DNA of 64,000 bases from Opitutales bacterium (GTDB lineage: Bacteria > Verrucomicrobiota > Verrucomicrobiia > Opitutales > UBA953), in assembly GCA_030725715.1 (NCBI GenBank), contig JANRFG010000013.1, positions 1 to 64,000 of the forward strand, given 5' to 3'. Made by a program: the position numbers and the translations under genes. The notes under the pieces were generated by a model, which saw nothing but the letters and a program-made list of their open reading frames with translations, made no database searches and was not told the origin of the DNA. Shown piece by piece: positions 27,942-37,954 of the stretch (its first letter is position 1; each line of letters starts with the position of its first letter).

Positions 27942-28988
27942 TCAGGCGACGCGGAAAGCCTCGCGCAGACGACGGGCTTCCTGACGCAGCTCTCCCCCGA
28001 GCACGATCTCGCGGGCGCGCCGGGCGCCGGCGGCGGGATCAGCCGCCTGACCCGCGATCCAGAGCGCCGTGCCCGCGCTGAGACAAAGGGTGTCCATCAA
28101 GCCGTCGGAAACGCCGCCCACGAGCAGGTCGCTGAACATCGCGATGTTCTCCTCGGGCGTGCCGCCGCGCAGGTCGGCGACCGCGCAGGTCTTGAAGCCG
28201 AAATCGCCCGGCAGCCAGACCGCGTCGACCGAAGCGAGTTCGCCGCAGCCGCGCACGCGTACTTCGCCGGCCGTGGTGATCTCGTCCATGCCGCCGCCCG
28301 CGCGGGAATGCGTGACGAGGCCGCGCTTCACGCCGAGCTCACCGAGCGTCGCCGCGAGCGGCTCGACCCAGCGTTCGTCATAGACGCCCACGACCATGTA
28401 GGCCGGGCGGGCCGGATTGATGAGCGGACCGAGGACGTTGAAGACGGTCTTGGTGCCGCTCTCGGCGAGCTGCTTGCGCACGCCGAGCACGGCCTTGAAC
28501 GCCGGATGGAAAGCCGGCGCGTAGAGGTAGCAGAAGTTCGCCTCGCGCAGGCCGCGCAGCAGCTGTTCGTCCGAGGCGTCGAGCACGACGCCCAGACCGG
28601 CGAGGAAATCCGCGCTGCCGGACTTCGAGGTGATCGAGCGGTTGCCGTGCTTGAGCACCGGCACACCGGCCGCGGCCACGATGAGCGCGCTGGCGGAGGA
28701 GATGTTGAAGCTGCCGGAGCGGTCGCCGCCCGTGCCCACGATGTCGATCGACTTCGCCGGCCAGTCACCGAAATCGGTGCGGCGGGCGAGGTCGCGGTAA
28801 GTGCGGGCGAAGCCCGTGACCTCCGCGGCCGTCTCCCCTTTGCGCGCCAGGGCGAGCAGGAAGGCCGCCTTATCCGCGTCGGACACCGCGGCGGCGGCCA
28901 TCGCCAAGGCGGCGGCGGCGGCCTCCGCGGGGGCGAGGTCACGACCGGCCGACAAAGCGGCGGTCAGGTCAGGAAGGGCCAGGGCCAT
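27942..28988 (-). CDS. trpD: Anthranilate phosphoribosyltransferase
   Basis: DIVGTGGDRSGSFNISSASALIVAAAGVPVLKHGNRSITSKSGSADFLAGLG. Confidence 0.96.
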   Translation of the reverse strand: MALALPDLTAALSAGRDLAPAEAAAAALAMAAAAVSDADKAAFLLALARKGETAAEVTGFARTYRDLARRTDFGDWPAKSIDIVGTGGDRSGSFNISSASALIVAAAGVPVLKHGNRSITSKSGSADFLAGLGVVLDASDEQLLRGLREANFCYLYAPAFHPAFKAVLGVRKQLAESGTKTVFNVLGPLINPARPAYMVVGVYDERWVEPLAATLGELGVKRGLVTHSRAGGGMDEITTAGEVRVRGCGELASVDAVWLPGDFGFKTCAVADLRGGTPEENIAMFSDLLVGGVSDGLMDTLCLSAGTALWIAGQAADPAAGARRAREIVLGGELRQEARRLREAFRVA

Positions 28989-29066
28989 GCCGGATTAGCC
29001 ACGTTCGGGGCCTTCGGGACAAGGCATTTTCGCCACAAGGGGTTTGCAACGGGGGGAAAGCACCCA

Positions 29067-29726
29067 ATGATGGACCCTATGGACGATGGCGACCAACCCC
29101 AGGGCGACTTCGACGGTTCCGGCAACGCCTCGTGGGGCGAGGCCGACTGGTCCGGCTACCTGCAGCGCAACGACCTCGAGGTCGGCCGCTTCCTCGCCTA
29201 CTACAACGAGGTCAAGAACCTGCCCGACCGCCTGGACATCAGCGCCCGCCGGATGGGCTGGGAGAACGCCGACTGGGCGCCCGGCGACGGCCCGGAAGAG
29301 GTCAATGACGACGAGGACGAAGGACCTGACCTCCCCTACTGCATCCACCAGCACCCGGTCTACGTCGTGGCCCGCGCCCTGTCCCTCCAGCTCACCCAGT
29401 CCTTCCGCCGCCTGAACGTCGACGCCGGCGCGCAGCTCACCGCGCTCGAGGCGACCAACATCATGCACTCCTTCTGGGACGGTCAGCATCAGATGATCAT
29501 GGCGATCAACGCCACCGACACCGGCGACCTGCCCCTCGCGCTCGTGCACATGAAGCGCGCGCTGGCGGCCATCAATTATTCGATCGGCCTCACGGCCGGG
29601 ATGCCCGCGGGCGTGCGCCTCTCCTCGGCCGAAGCCGCGCATGACCTCGAAGCCACGCTGTTCGACCTCCGCGAAGTCTGCCTGCGCGTGATGGCCGACT
29701 GCCGCTGGGACGGACGGAAGAAGTAG
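29067..29726 (+). CDS. Hypothetical protein with acidic N-terminus
   Basis: Starts at ATGATG 29067 (MMDPMDDGDQPQGDFDGSGNASWGEADWSGYL). Confidence 0.65.
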   Translation: MMDPMDDGDQPQGDFDGSGNASWGEADWSGYLQRNDLEVGRFLAYYNEVKNLPDRLDISARRMGWENADWAPGDGPEEVNDDEDEGPDLPYCIHQHPVYVVARALSLQLTQSFRRLNVDAGAQLTALEATNIMHSFWDGQHQMIMAINATDTGDLPLALVHMKRALAAINYSIGLTAGMPAGVRLSSAEAAHDLEATLFDLREVCLRVMADCRWDGRKK

Positions 29727-29727
29727 G

Positions 29728-30702
29728 TCAGGCCTCGCCGCCCTTGCCCTTGGCCATGAACTCGATGAGCCGGTCGCTGAACTCCTTGGCGGAGTCGTGA
29801 CCCATCGCGCGCAGGGCCTGGACGGAAGCGGCCACCTCGACGAGGCGGGCCATGTCGCGACCGGGGCGCACGGGGATCGTCATGTGCGGCACCTTGCGGC
29901 CGAGGATCTCGAACGTCTCGACCTCCAGACCGGAGCGCTCTTCGTCCATGCCCGGCTGCCAGAGCACGAAGGTCACGACCAGGTCGACGCGCTTCTCGCG
30001 CCGGATCGAACGCACGCCGAAGATCGAAGGGATGTTGATGATGCCGATGCCGCGGCACTCCATGTAGCCGCGGTTGAGCTCCTTGGCGGTGCCCTGCAGC
30101 TCGCGGTCGCCGATGAGCGTCACGATGACGTAGTCGTCGGCGACGAGGGAGTGGCCGCGCTCGATGAGCGCGAGGGCGCACTCGCTCTTGCCGATCCCGG
30201 AGTCGCCGCGGAGGATGACGCCCACGCCTTTGATGTCGACCAGCGTGGCGTGCATGTTCGTGCGCGGGGCGAACTTCTCCTCGAGGAGGACGGTCGCCTC
30301 GGCGGAGAAGTCCTTCGACTTGAGCTGCGTGCGGATGAGGGGCACCTTATGGCGGTCGGCGATGCGTAGCAGGACTTCGTCGGCCGGCAGGCCGCGGGAG
30401 ATCACGACGGCGGGGATCCGCTTGGAGAAGACGTCGTCGAGGAGCTTCTCCCGCACCGCGGCGGCCTGGTCCGCGAGGTAGGCCATCTCGCCCGCGCCGA
30501 AGAGCTGGAGACGCTTGTAGGCGAACTCCTTGAAGTAGCCGGTGACCGCGAGCGCCGGACGGTTGAGCGACTTCTCGGCGATCATGTTGTCGAGACCCTC
30601 GGCGCCGGCGAGGAGCTCGAGCTGGAGCATGTCCTGGAAGGAAGCCAGGAACTCACGCACCGAGACGGATTCGGGGCGGGTGTCGGGAGCAGGGTCGGAC
30701 AT
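29728..30702 (-). CDS. hprK: HPr kinase/phosphorylase
   Basis: Walker [43 protein letters not shown]. Confidence 0.96.
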   Translation of the reverse strand: MSDPAPDTRPESVSVREFLASFQDMLQLELLAGAEGLDNMIAEKSLNRPALAVTGYFKEFAYKRLQLFGAGEMAYLADQAAAVREKLLDDVFSKRIPAVVISRGLPADEVLLRIADRHKVPLIRTQLKSKDFSAEATVLLEEKFAPRTNMHATLVDIKGVGVILRGDSGIGKSECALALIERGHSLVADDYVIVTLIGDRELQGTAKELNRGYMECRGIGIINIPSIFGVRSIRREKRVDLVVTFVLWQPGMDEERSGLEVETFEILGRKVPHMTIPVRPGRDMARLVEVAASVQALRAMGHDSAKEFSDRLIEFMAKGKGGEA

Positions 30703-30707
30703 GTTCG

Positions 30708-31448
30708 TCAGAGTTTGAAACCTTCGCCCAGATAATGGCGGCGGCTTTCGGGATTGTCCACGATTTCGGCGGGCGTCCCGGAGACCAGCACCCTGCCCTG
30801 GTGGATCAGGTAGGCGCGGTCCACGATCGAAAGGGTCTCGCGGACGTTATGGTCCGTGATGAGGATGCCGATGCCGCGGGCCTTGAGCTTGCGGATGATG
30901 GACTGCACTTCGGCGACCGAGATCGGGTCGACGCCGCTGAACGGCTCGTCCATCAGGAGGAAGCGCGGACGCGTGGCGAGGGCCCGGGCGATCTCCAGGC
31001 GACGGCGTTCACCGCCGGAAAGGGTGAAGGCCGGCTGGCGGGCGAGCTTCTCGAGACCGAGCTCGGCGAGCTGCTCCGCGGTCCGCTCCTTGCGTTCGCG
31101 TTCGCCGAGGTCGAGGGTCTCGACGACGGCCATGACGTTCTCCCAGACGGTGAGCTTGCGGAAGACCGAGGCCTCCTGCGGCAGGTAACCGACGCCGGCC
31201 CGGGCGCGACGCCACATGGGCTCGGCCGTGATGTTCTGGCCGTCGAGGAAGACGCGGCCATGCGTCGAAGGGATCAGCCCGACGACCATGTAGAAAGTGG
31301 TGGTCTTGCCGGCGCCGTTCGGGCCGAGCAGGCCGACGATCTCGCCTCCCTGCAGGAACAGGCTGACGTCCTGGACGGCCACCTTGGCGTCGTAATGCTT
31401 GGCCAAGGCCTGCGCCCGGATGACGCCCTTCTCGCTCGATGCGGCCAT
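30708..31448 (-). CDS. lptB: LPS export ABC transporter ATP-binding protein
   Basis: [74 protein letters not shown]. Confidence 0.96.
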   Translation of the reverse strand: MAASSEKGVIRAQALAKHYDAKVAVQDVSLFLQGGEIVGLLGPNGAGKTTTFYMVVGLIPSTHGRVFLDGQNITAEPMWRRARAGVGYLPQEASVFRKLTVWENVMAVVETLDLGERERKERTAEQLAELGLEKLARQPAFTLSGGERRRLEIARALATRPRFLLMDEPFSGVDPISVAEVQSIIRKLKARGIGILITDHNVRETLSIVDRAYLIHQGRVLVSGTPAEIVDNPESRRHYLGEGFKL

Positions 31449-31466
31449 GCGGATAAGAGGAAGCGG

Positions 31467-33539
31467 TCAGCGTCCCTTGTCGAGGCTTTTGACCTCCGGC
31501 AAGGTGAAGTCGCGGCCGAGGAAGATCTTCGGACGCACCACCTGACCGGGGTTGAGGTCGTCAGGCGCGGACTCCATCCGCCACGACTTGGTCTTGTGGT
31601 CATACGTGACCTCCTTCGCGGGGACGCCTTCGTTGCCCTTGTCGTCGAGGATGCGCGCATCCCCCAGCAACCGGGCCGTACCCAGTTCCGGATTCATCTC
31701 CAAAGACCGCCCCTTGGCGCTGGTGCCGCCGGCGACGACGCCCACGTTGCCACGACCGACCACCCGACGGGCGACGAGCCGTCCGGACTTGTCCGGCGAG
31801 GCGAGGCCTTCGAGGAGGTCGCAGGTGGCGTCCGTCGCTTCGGAATCGATCGCGACGCCTCCGCGGAGGAAGAACTTGGTCAAAGCCGGGGTATGCAGCA
31901 CCTCGTGCGCGTCGGCGACGAAGGCGACTTCCTGGCCGACGCCCTGCGAGACGAAGAGCCGCGGGCGCGTCGGACCGACGCCCCCCGACAAGGTCAGCAG
32001 CCGCGGCTGGCCGACGAGCGCGTCCTGCGCGAGGATCTCCTCGATCTGGACCGCCGGGGTGAGGTCCAACCGCTCACCGAGGCAACGCAGACCCGGCTGG
32101 GCGTAACGGACCTGCCCCGACAGGATGACCTTGCTGAGCGCATACTCGCCCCGCTTCTTCGGGACCGGCAAAGCGAAGGCGACCATCTGGTCGGAAGATG
32201 TGACGACCTGACCGGCGACATACCGGACCGAGCCGAGCAATTCGGCCTGCATGGCCCCGTCCTCGGTCACGACGACGACCTGATCGGCCTCGGCGAGGCC
32301 GGGGACGCCGCCGTTCTCTTCGGGCGGCAGGCGCAGGGCGGCGCGCAAGCCGGGACCCGAACGGATTTCGATACGGTCCTTGAGGGCGTCGGTGCGGATC
32401 GAGAAACCGGCCGCCTCGAGTCCGCGCTTCTCGCGCAGGCGCGGCGTCTCGGCCAGGTCGACCACCTTGGACTTACGATCCCAACGGGCCCGGCCCGCGG
32501 TGAATTCAGAACCTTCAAGTCGGCCCTGCACGTCGCCTTCGGCTTCGAGCTGTCCGCCCCCGGCCTTCGCCTCGATGGCGACCAGGCGTCGCGCGGTGAG
32601 CCGGGTGTCGGCCGAGAGGTACGTGGCTTCGTCCTGGACCTCGATGCGGGTCAGGCCGGCGGCAAGGTCGCGACGCAACGTGACGCGCGCGCCGGTCAGG
32701 TCAGCCGGGGCCTCCTGTTTGCGACGAAGTTGCATCCGGACCGGCTGGCCGTCGCCGGCGTAAAGTTCGGTCAGTCCAAGCTTGGGCTGGTGCCGGAGAC
32801 GCTGGGCGAAGCCCTTGGCCTCAGGCTCTTCGATCTCCACACGGCCGACGAGTTCGGCGGAGTCCTCCTTCGGCTCGAAGGTCGCGCGGTCGCCGCGCAG
32901 GGTCTGCTCGCCGACGACGCGGACGACGCGCCCGGTGGCGACGAGCGAGCGCACCTCGGCGTCTCCGCCCGGTCCGTCGCTGACGAGACATTCGAGACGC
33001 TCGCAGGTCGTGCGTTCGCCGGCCCGCTCCGCGACCACGCCGCCGGTGAAGACCATGAGCGTGCCGCCGGGGGCCGGCGAGGCGTCGAGCCGCAACGCGC
33101 GCAGGCGCAGGCGGCGGGCCGCCGGCTTGGTGAGGTCGAGTTCCGCGACGACGTCGGCGAAGATCGCGAAGGTGTCGCCCTGCGGAGAGGAACGCCAGCT
33201 CCAGCCCTTGCCCGCGAGGTCGAAGCTCGGCGAAGTCGCCCGGACTTGGGCGGCACCCTCCGCGGCGCGAGCGGCGGGCGTCATCACGCCGGAAGGACTC
33301 ACGAAACGGGCCAGCGGCCGTCCGTCCCGGAAGGAGCGGAGGGTGATGTCTTTCATGTCCCACTGCCCTTCCTTCGCGGACGGGCGCATCTTCAAGGCCG
33401 CGGCCTCCCAGACCTTCTCGGCCTTGGCGTCCTCGGAGAAACCGGAGAACACGCCGCCGGTGACCTCCTGGAAGGAGAGCTCCTTCGGCTGCGCCAGGGC
33501 GCCAGCGGCCAGGCAAAGGCAGAGGATGGCGGCGCGCAT
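31467..33539 (-). CDS. Large secreted LptA/OstA-like (possibly LptC+LptA) protein
   Basis: Signal peptide; 690 aa of repetitive beta-type segments (TCERLECLVSD, RGDRATFEPKEDSAELVG); 18 bp upstream of lptB on the same strand. Confidence 0.65.
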   Translation of the reverse strand: MRAAILCLCLAAGALAQPKELSFQEVTGGVFSGFSEDAKAEKVWEAAALKMRPSAKEGQWDMKDITLRSFRDGRPLARFVSPSGVMTPAARAAEGAAQVRATSPSFDLAGKGWSWRSSPQGDTFAIFADVVAELDLTKPAARRLRLRALRLDASPAPGGTLMVFTGGVVAERAGERTTCERLECLVSDGPGGDAEVRSLVATGRVVRVVGEQTLRGDRATFEPKEDSAELVGRVEIEEPEAKGFAQRLRHQPKLGLTELYAGDGQPVRMQLRRKQEAPADLTGARVTLRRDLAAGLTRIEVQDEATYLSADTRLTARRLVAIEAKAGGGQLEAEGDVQGRLEGSEFTAGRARWDRKSKVVDLAETPRLREKRGLEAAGFSIRTDALKDRIEIRSGPGLRAALRLPPEENGGVPGLAEADQVVVVTEDGAMQAELLGSVRYVAGQVVTSSDQMVAFALPVPKKRGEYALSKVILSGQVRYAQPGLRCLGERLDLTPAVQIEEILAQDALVGQPRLLTLSGGVGPTRPRLFVSQGVGQEVAFVADAHEVLHTPALTKFFLRGGVAIDSEATDATCDLLEGLASPDKSGRLVARRVVGRGNVGVVAGGTSAKGRSLEMNPELGTARLLGDARILDDKGNEGVPAKEVTYDHKTKSWRMESAPDDLNPGQVVRPKIFLGRDFTLPEVKSLDKGR

Positions 33540-33577
33540 GGGCCTATGACAGCAGGCCGGGAACGCTTATCAAGCGA

Positions 33578-34570
33578 TTACGCCTTCGGCGCCCGGGGAA
33601 ACGGGGCCGTCGCGACGAAGGCCGGCATCTCGGCCGAGGCCACGGTCTCGCCGACGGCCAGCGGGAAGCCCGCCAGGAATTCTCCGACGGGGAGCATCTT
33701 CCCACCGGGACGCTGCAACTGGTGAAGGACGAGCACGCCCTGCCCGCAGGCGATGCGGACGCCGGAACGGTCGGCGGAGAGGATCTGGCCCGGCACACCC
33801 GAACACGCCGAGCCTTCGCCGCGCGCGGCGCCGACTTTGATCGTGACGCCGCGATGCTCGAAGGTCGAACCCGGCCAGCCTTCGAGCGCGAGCACGCGCT
33901 GCCCGAGCACGGCGGCCGACTGGCGGAAGTCCAGCGGCGCGTCCGTCCGGTTCAGTCGGCGCGCATAGCTGACGAGCGCTTCGTCCTGCGGGACCGGCTG
34001 GGAAACACCCTCGAGGATCGAAGGCAAAGCCGCGGTCGCGAGTTCGCCGGCGAGCACGCCAAGGCGCGCGCGCAGAGCCGCCCGGGCTTCGCCGGGCGAC
34101 GGACGCAGGCTCCGCGAAGCGTGGATGGGGCCGGCGTCGAGCCTGAGCACGACCTGCTGGAGCGAGACACCCGTCTCGGCGAGGCCCAGCGCGAGCGCGC
34201 CTTCGACGGGCGTCGCGCCACGCAAGGCCGGCAGGAGCGAGCCGTGGAAGTTGACGAAGCCCAGCCGCGTCGCCGCGAGGAAATCGGCCTTCAGCAACTG
34301 GCCGTAGGCCATCACCACGCCGAGATCGGCGCCGAGATCGGCGAGCTGGGTCGCGTCTTCAGGGCCGAGTTTCTCCGGCTGACGGAGCGGCAGACCGGCG
34401 GCCTTCGCCCAAGCGGCGACGGGGTTCGGACGGACCTCCTGACCGCGACCGGCGGGGCGGTCCGGCTGGGTGTAGACGGCCACGACCTCGGTGTCGGGCA
34501 AGGCGCGGGCCACGGCGAAAGCCGGGAGCGCGATCTCATCCGAACCGAGCAGGACCAGTCTCCGCGGCAT
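33578..34570 (-). CDS. fmt: Methionyl-tRNA formyltransferase
   Basis: VLLGSDEIALPAF, YTQPDRPAGRGQ, FVNFHGSLLPALRGATPVEGALALGLAETGVSLQ. Confidence 0.94.
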   Translation of the reverse strand: MPRRLVLLGSDEIALPAFAVARALPDTEVVAVYTQPDRPAGRGQEVRPNPVAAWAKAAGLPLRQPEKLGPEDATQLADLGADLGVVMAYGQLLKADFLAATRLGFVNFHGSLLPALRGATPVEGALALGLAETGVSLQQVVLRLDAGPIHASRSLRPSPGEARAALRARLGVLAGELATAALPSILEGVSQPVPQDEALVSYARRLNRTDAPLDFRQSAAVLGQRVLALEGWPGSTFEHRGVTIKVGAARGEGSACSGVPGQILSADRSGVRIACGQGVLVLHQLQRPGGKMLPVGEFLAGFPLAVGETVASAEMPAFVATAPFPRAPKA

Positions 34571-34573
34571 GCT

Positions 34574-36229
34574 TTACTTGCGGGCCTGGCGCGCGGCGCG
34601 GCCTTTCAGCGAACGCGGCTTATCCCAGCGGGTATAGGATTTCTTGCGGACCGGACCCACCTTGCTGCGCGGGTTCTTGGACTTGCCCAGGCGCGGACCC
34701 GAGGGACCGATGGCCTTCTTCGGGGCGTCCGAGACGACGGCCTTGCCGGGGACCTTGGCGGACGGCTTGCGGGCTTCGCCTTCCTCGGCCGGGATCACTC
34801 CGCCCATGGCGCCGGGACCCCCTTGACGGCGGCCGGACTGCTTGGGCTTTCCGACGATGTCCAGGAAGAGCGGGACGCCGGCGAGGTCGAAGCTCTCGTG
34901 CACGCCCTTCACGAGGAAGCGCTGGTAGGCGTCCTCGAGGCGTTCCTCGGAGTTGCAGAAGAGACGGAAGCGGATGGGGCGCTTGGAGACCTGCGTCACG
35001 TAGTAGCACTTGAAGCGCTTGCCCGAGACCATGCGGGGCGGGCGCTTGGTCATCAGGTCCTGGACGACGCGGTTGAGGCGGCCGGTCGAGATCGCCGTGC
35101 CGGCGCGGACGAAGACGCCTTCGGCGGCGTCCAGCATGTCCTCGGCGCGGAGGCCGGTCTGGGCGGACACGAAGAGGATGGGAGGATCAGGCAGGAAGAA
35201 GAGTTCGCGGCGGATGGCCGCACGGAACTTCGCGCGGAACTCTTCCTCGTCCTCGAAGCCGTCGATGTTCTTCTCACGGAAAGCCTGCTTCGCGAGGTCC
35301 CACTTGTTGACCACCAGGACGATGCCGCAACCCAGCAAGGCGAGTTCGCCGGCGAGCTGCTTGTCGATGCGGGTCACGCCCTGGCCGGCGTCGAGCACGA
35401 GGAAGACCACGTCGGTCTCGGCGAGGATCTCATCGGCGCGGCTCTGAGAGAAGAAGTCCAGCGTGTCGCGCTTGTTGGCGGTGCGGCGGCCGGCGGTGTC
35501 GACGAGCGAGAACTTGGCCTGGGAGCCGTCGGCCTTGGTGCGGGAAAGACGGGAGCGGACGGGGTCGCGCGTGGTGCCGGCGACCTCGCTGACGATGAGG
35601 CGGGAACCGCCGAGCAGGCGGTTGCCGAGCGAGCTCTTGCCGACGTTCGGGCGGCCGGCGAGGGCCAGACGGATCGGGCGCGGGCCTTCTTCCCGCGGCG
35701 TCTCGGGCTCAGGCCCGAGCTGCTTGATGATGAGCGCCTGCAGCTGCGGGATGCCGCGGCCGTGTTCGGCGGAGATCAGGAGAGGTTCGCCGAAACCGAG
35801 GGCGAAGAACTCGGACATCAGTCCGTCGCGCTCTTCGGTGTCGGCCTTGTTGGCGACGACGATCACCCTCTTGCCGGCCTGACGGAGCTTGACGGAGACC
35901 TCGAGGTCGAGCGCCGCGCAGCCTTCGGAAGCGTCGACGACGAGCAACACGAGCGAGGCGGCGGCCAGGGCGAAGTCCACCTGCTCTTCGACCGCGTCGG
36001 CGACGACCTTCGGCGTGAGCTCGGCGCGGTACAGGCCGATGCCGCCCGTGTCCATCAGCGTGTAGCGGCCCTCGAACACGTCGGACGTGATGAGGTCGCG
36101 CGTGACGCCGGGCTGGTCGTGCACGATCGAGATGCGCCGGCCGACCAGGCGGTTGAAAAGGCGGCTCTTCCCGACGTTGGGACGGCCCACGATGGCAACC
36201 GCGCGGGAAAGTTCAGTGTTCCGTTCCAT
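34574..36229 (-). CDS. der: GTPase Der (EngA)
   Basis: Two G domains: VGRPNVGKSRLFNRLVG and LAGRPNVGKSSLGNRLLG; NKADTEE, NKWDLAK; KH-like C-terminus. Confidence 0.95.
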   Translation of the reverse strand: MERNTELSRAVAIVGRPNVGKSRLFNRLVGRRISIVHDQPGVTRDLITSDVFEGRYTLMDTGGIGLYRAELTPKVVADAVEEQVDFALAAASLVLLVVDASEGCAALDLEVSVKLRQAGKRVIVVANKADTEERDGLMSEFFALGFGEPLLISAEHGRGIPQLQALIIKQLGPEPETPREEGPRPIRLALAGRPNVGKSSLGNRLLGGSRLIVSEVAGTTRDPVRSRLSRTKADGSQAKFSLVDTAGRRTANKRDTLDFFSQSRADEILAETDVVFLVLDAGQGVTRIDKQLAGELALLGCGIVLVVNKWDLAKQAFREKNIDGFEDEEEFRAKFRAAIRRELFFLPDPPILFVSAQTGLRAEDMLDAAEGVFVRAGTAISTGRLNRVVQDLMTKRPPRMVSGKRFKCYYVTQVSKRPIRFRLFCNSEERLEDAYQRFLVKGVHESFDLAGVPLFLDIVGKPKQSGRRQGGPGAMGGVIPAEEGEARKPSAKVPGKAVVSDAPKKAIGPSGPRLGKSKNPRSKVGPVRKKSYTRWDKPRSLKGRAARQARK

Positions 36230-36274
36230 GGAGGGACAGTCAGGGCTACCCGCCCGGCTAGCAAGCAAGGATGC

Positions 36275-37450
36275 TCAGCGGCCCGGGAGGCCGTCCAGGA
36301 AGCGGGCGATCCGCTCGCCGGCCTCATGGATGCGCTCGTAGCTGGTCGAGAACGACGCACGGCAGAAACCGGCGCCGGCCGCGCCGAAGGCGGTGCCCGG
36401 GACCATGGCGACCTTCTGCTGTTCGAGGAGCTGCTGGGCGAAGGTCATGGAGTCCATGCCCGTCGAGGTGATGTCCGGGAAGGCGTAGAACGCGCCCCGC
36501 GGGAGATGGCACTTCAGGCCGAGCTCATTGAAACGACGGACGATGAAGTCGCGGCGTTCGCGGTACTTGTCGCGCATGTGCAGCATCGAATCGCGGCCGT
36601 TGCGGAGGGCCTCGACGGCGGCCTCCTGGCTCATGATCGGGGCGCACATGATGCCGTACTGGTGCACCTTGAGCATGCCGTCGATGACGGCGGCGGGACC
36701 GCAGGCGTAACCGATGCGGAAGCCGGTCATCGCGAAGGCCTTCGAGAAACCGTGCAGGAAGACCGTGCGCTCGCGCATGCCCGGCAGCGAGGCGATCGAG
36801 ACGTGGTCGCCTTCGAAGGTGAGTTCGGAGTAGATCTCGTCCGAAGCGACCAGCAGGTCCTTCTCGATGGCGAACTTCGCGATGGCCTCGAGCTTGGCGC
36901 GGTCGGCGGTGCCGCCGGTCGGATTGGTCGGGAAGTTCAGGACCAGCAGCTTGCAGCCGGGCTGCCAGGCGGCGCGGAGGGCGGCCGGGTCGAGCGCGAA
37001 CTGGTCGGCGGAGACGGTGCGGATCGGGATGGCCTCGGCGTGGCAGAGCGCGACGCTCGGAGCGTAGCTCACGTAGCAAGGCTCATGGTAGAGGACCTTG
37101 TCGCCGGGATCCAGCACCGCGCGCAGGAGGATGTCGAGCGCTTCGGAGACGCCGATGGTGCCGAGGATCTCGGTCTCGGGGTCGTATTCCGGGCCGTAGT
37201 TACGGGCCACGTAGCGGGAGATCTCCTCACGGAACTGCTGGGTGCCGCGGTTGTCCGTATAGGACGTACGGCCCTTCTCGAGGGAAGCGATCGCGGCCTC
37301 GCGGATGTGATACGGCGTGACGAAGTCCGGCTCGCCGATGCCGAGCGACACCGCGTCCTTCATCTTGGAGACGATGGCGAAGAAGTCGCGGATGCCCGAC
37401 TTGGGCAAGGTCGCGACATGCCGCGCCACGAAACGTCCGGAGGAATCCAT
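36275..37450 (-). CDS. PLP-dependent aminotransferase class I/II
   Basis: LGIGEPDFVTP, NFPTNPTGG, SDEIYSELTFEG, GFSKAFAMTGFRIGYACG. Confidence 0.93.
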   Translation of the reverse strand: MDSSGRFVARHVATLPKSGIRDFFAIVSKMKDAVSLGIGEPDFVTPYHIREAAIASLEKGRTSYTDNRGTQQFREEISRYVARNYGPEYDPETEILGTIGVSEALDILLRAVLDPGDKVLYHEPCYVSYAPSVALCHAEAIPIRTVSADQFALDPAALRAAWQPGCKLLVLNFPTNPTGGTADRAKLEAIAKFAIEKDLLVASDEIYSELTFEGDHVSIASLPGMRERTVFLHGFSKAFAMTGFRIGYACGPAAVIDGMLKVHQYGIMCAPIMSQEAAVEALRNGRDSMLHMRDKYRERRDFIVRRFNELGLKCHLPRGAFYAFPDITSTGMDSMTFAQQLLEQQKVAMVPGTAFGAAGAGFCRASFSTSYERIHEAGERIARFLDGLPGR

Positions 37451-37463
37451 GGTCAGGCGTGGT

Positions 37464-37946
37464 TCAGGGGCTGACCGACGGACGGTCGCGGCCGGAGCCG
37501 TCGGCGGTGACGACGAAGCCGTCCTTCTTGTAGGCGCGGAGGAAGAAGTGGGTGGACGTGCCCTGGACGCCGTCGATGCGGGCCAGCCGCTCGTGGACGA
37601 AGCCGGCGACCTTGTAGAGGTTGTCGGCGGTGACGACGACCAGGAGGTCGTAGCCGCCCGACATGAGGTAGCAGCTCTCGACCTGCTCGAAGGCGGAGAT
37701 GCGCTCGGCGATGGCGTCGAAACCGCCGACGCCTTCGGTGCGCACCTTGATCTCGATGACGGCGCGGACGCGGTGCTCGGACTCGAAGCCCGGATTGAGC
37801 ACCGGACGCATGCCCAGGAGGACGCCCTGCTGACGCAGGCCCGCCAGCTCGCGCTCGACGGCTTCGGCGCCGAGGCCGAGGATGCGGCCGATCTGGGCGG
37901 TGTCGAGGGCTTCCCCGTCGAGGATGAGCTTGAGTACGGAGTTCAT
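37464..37946 (-). CDS. Lrp/AsnC-family regulator
   Basis: N-terminal HTH-like segment plus RAM-type domain (VESCYLMSGGYDLLVVVTADNLYKVAGFV); start ATG 37946. Confidence 0.85.
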   Translation of the reverse strand: MNSVLKLILDGEALDTAQIGRILGLGAEAVERELAGLRQQGVLLGMRPVLNPGFESEHRVRAVIEIKVRTEGVGGFDAIAERISAFEQVESCYLMSGGYDLLVVVTADNLYKVAGFVHERLARIDGVQGTSTHFFLRAYKKDGFVVTADGSGRDRPSVSP

Positions 37947-37954
37947 GGCGGAAA

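Noticed and set aside
26630-28081. 483-aa plus-strand ORF in another frame of waaA
   Set aside because: Arg/Pro/Ala-rich out-of-frame translation overlapping waaA and trpD.
30735-33725. 996-aa plus-strand ORF
   Set aside because: Antisense to lptB and the LptA-like gene; low-complexity composition typical of GC-driven shadow frames.
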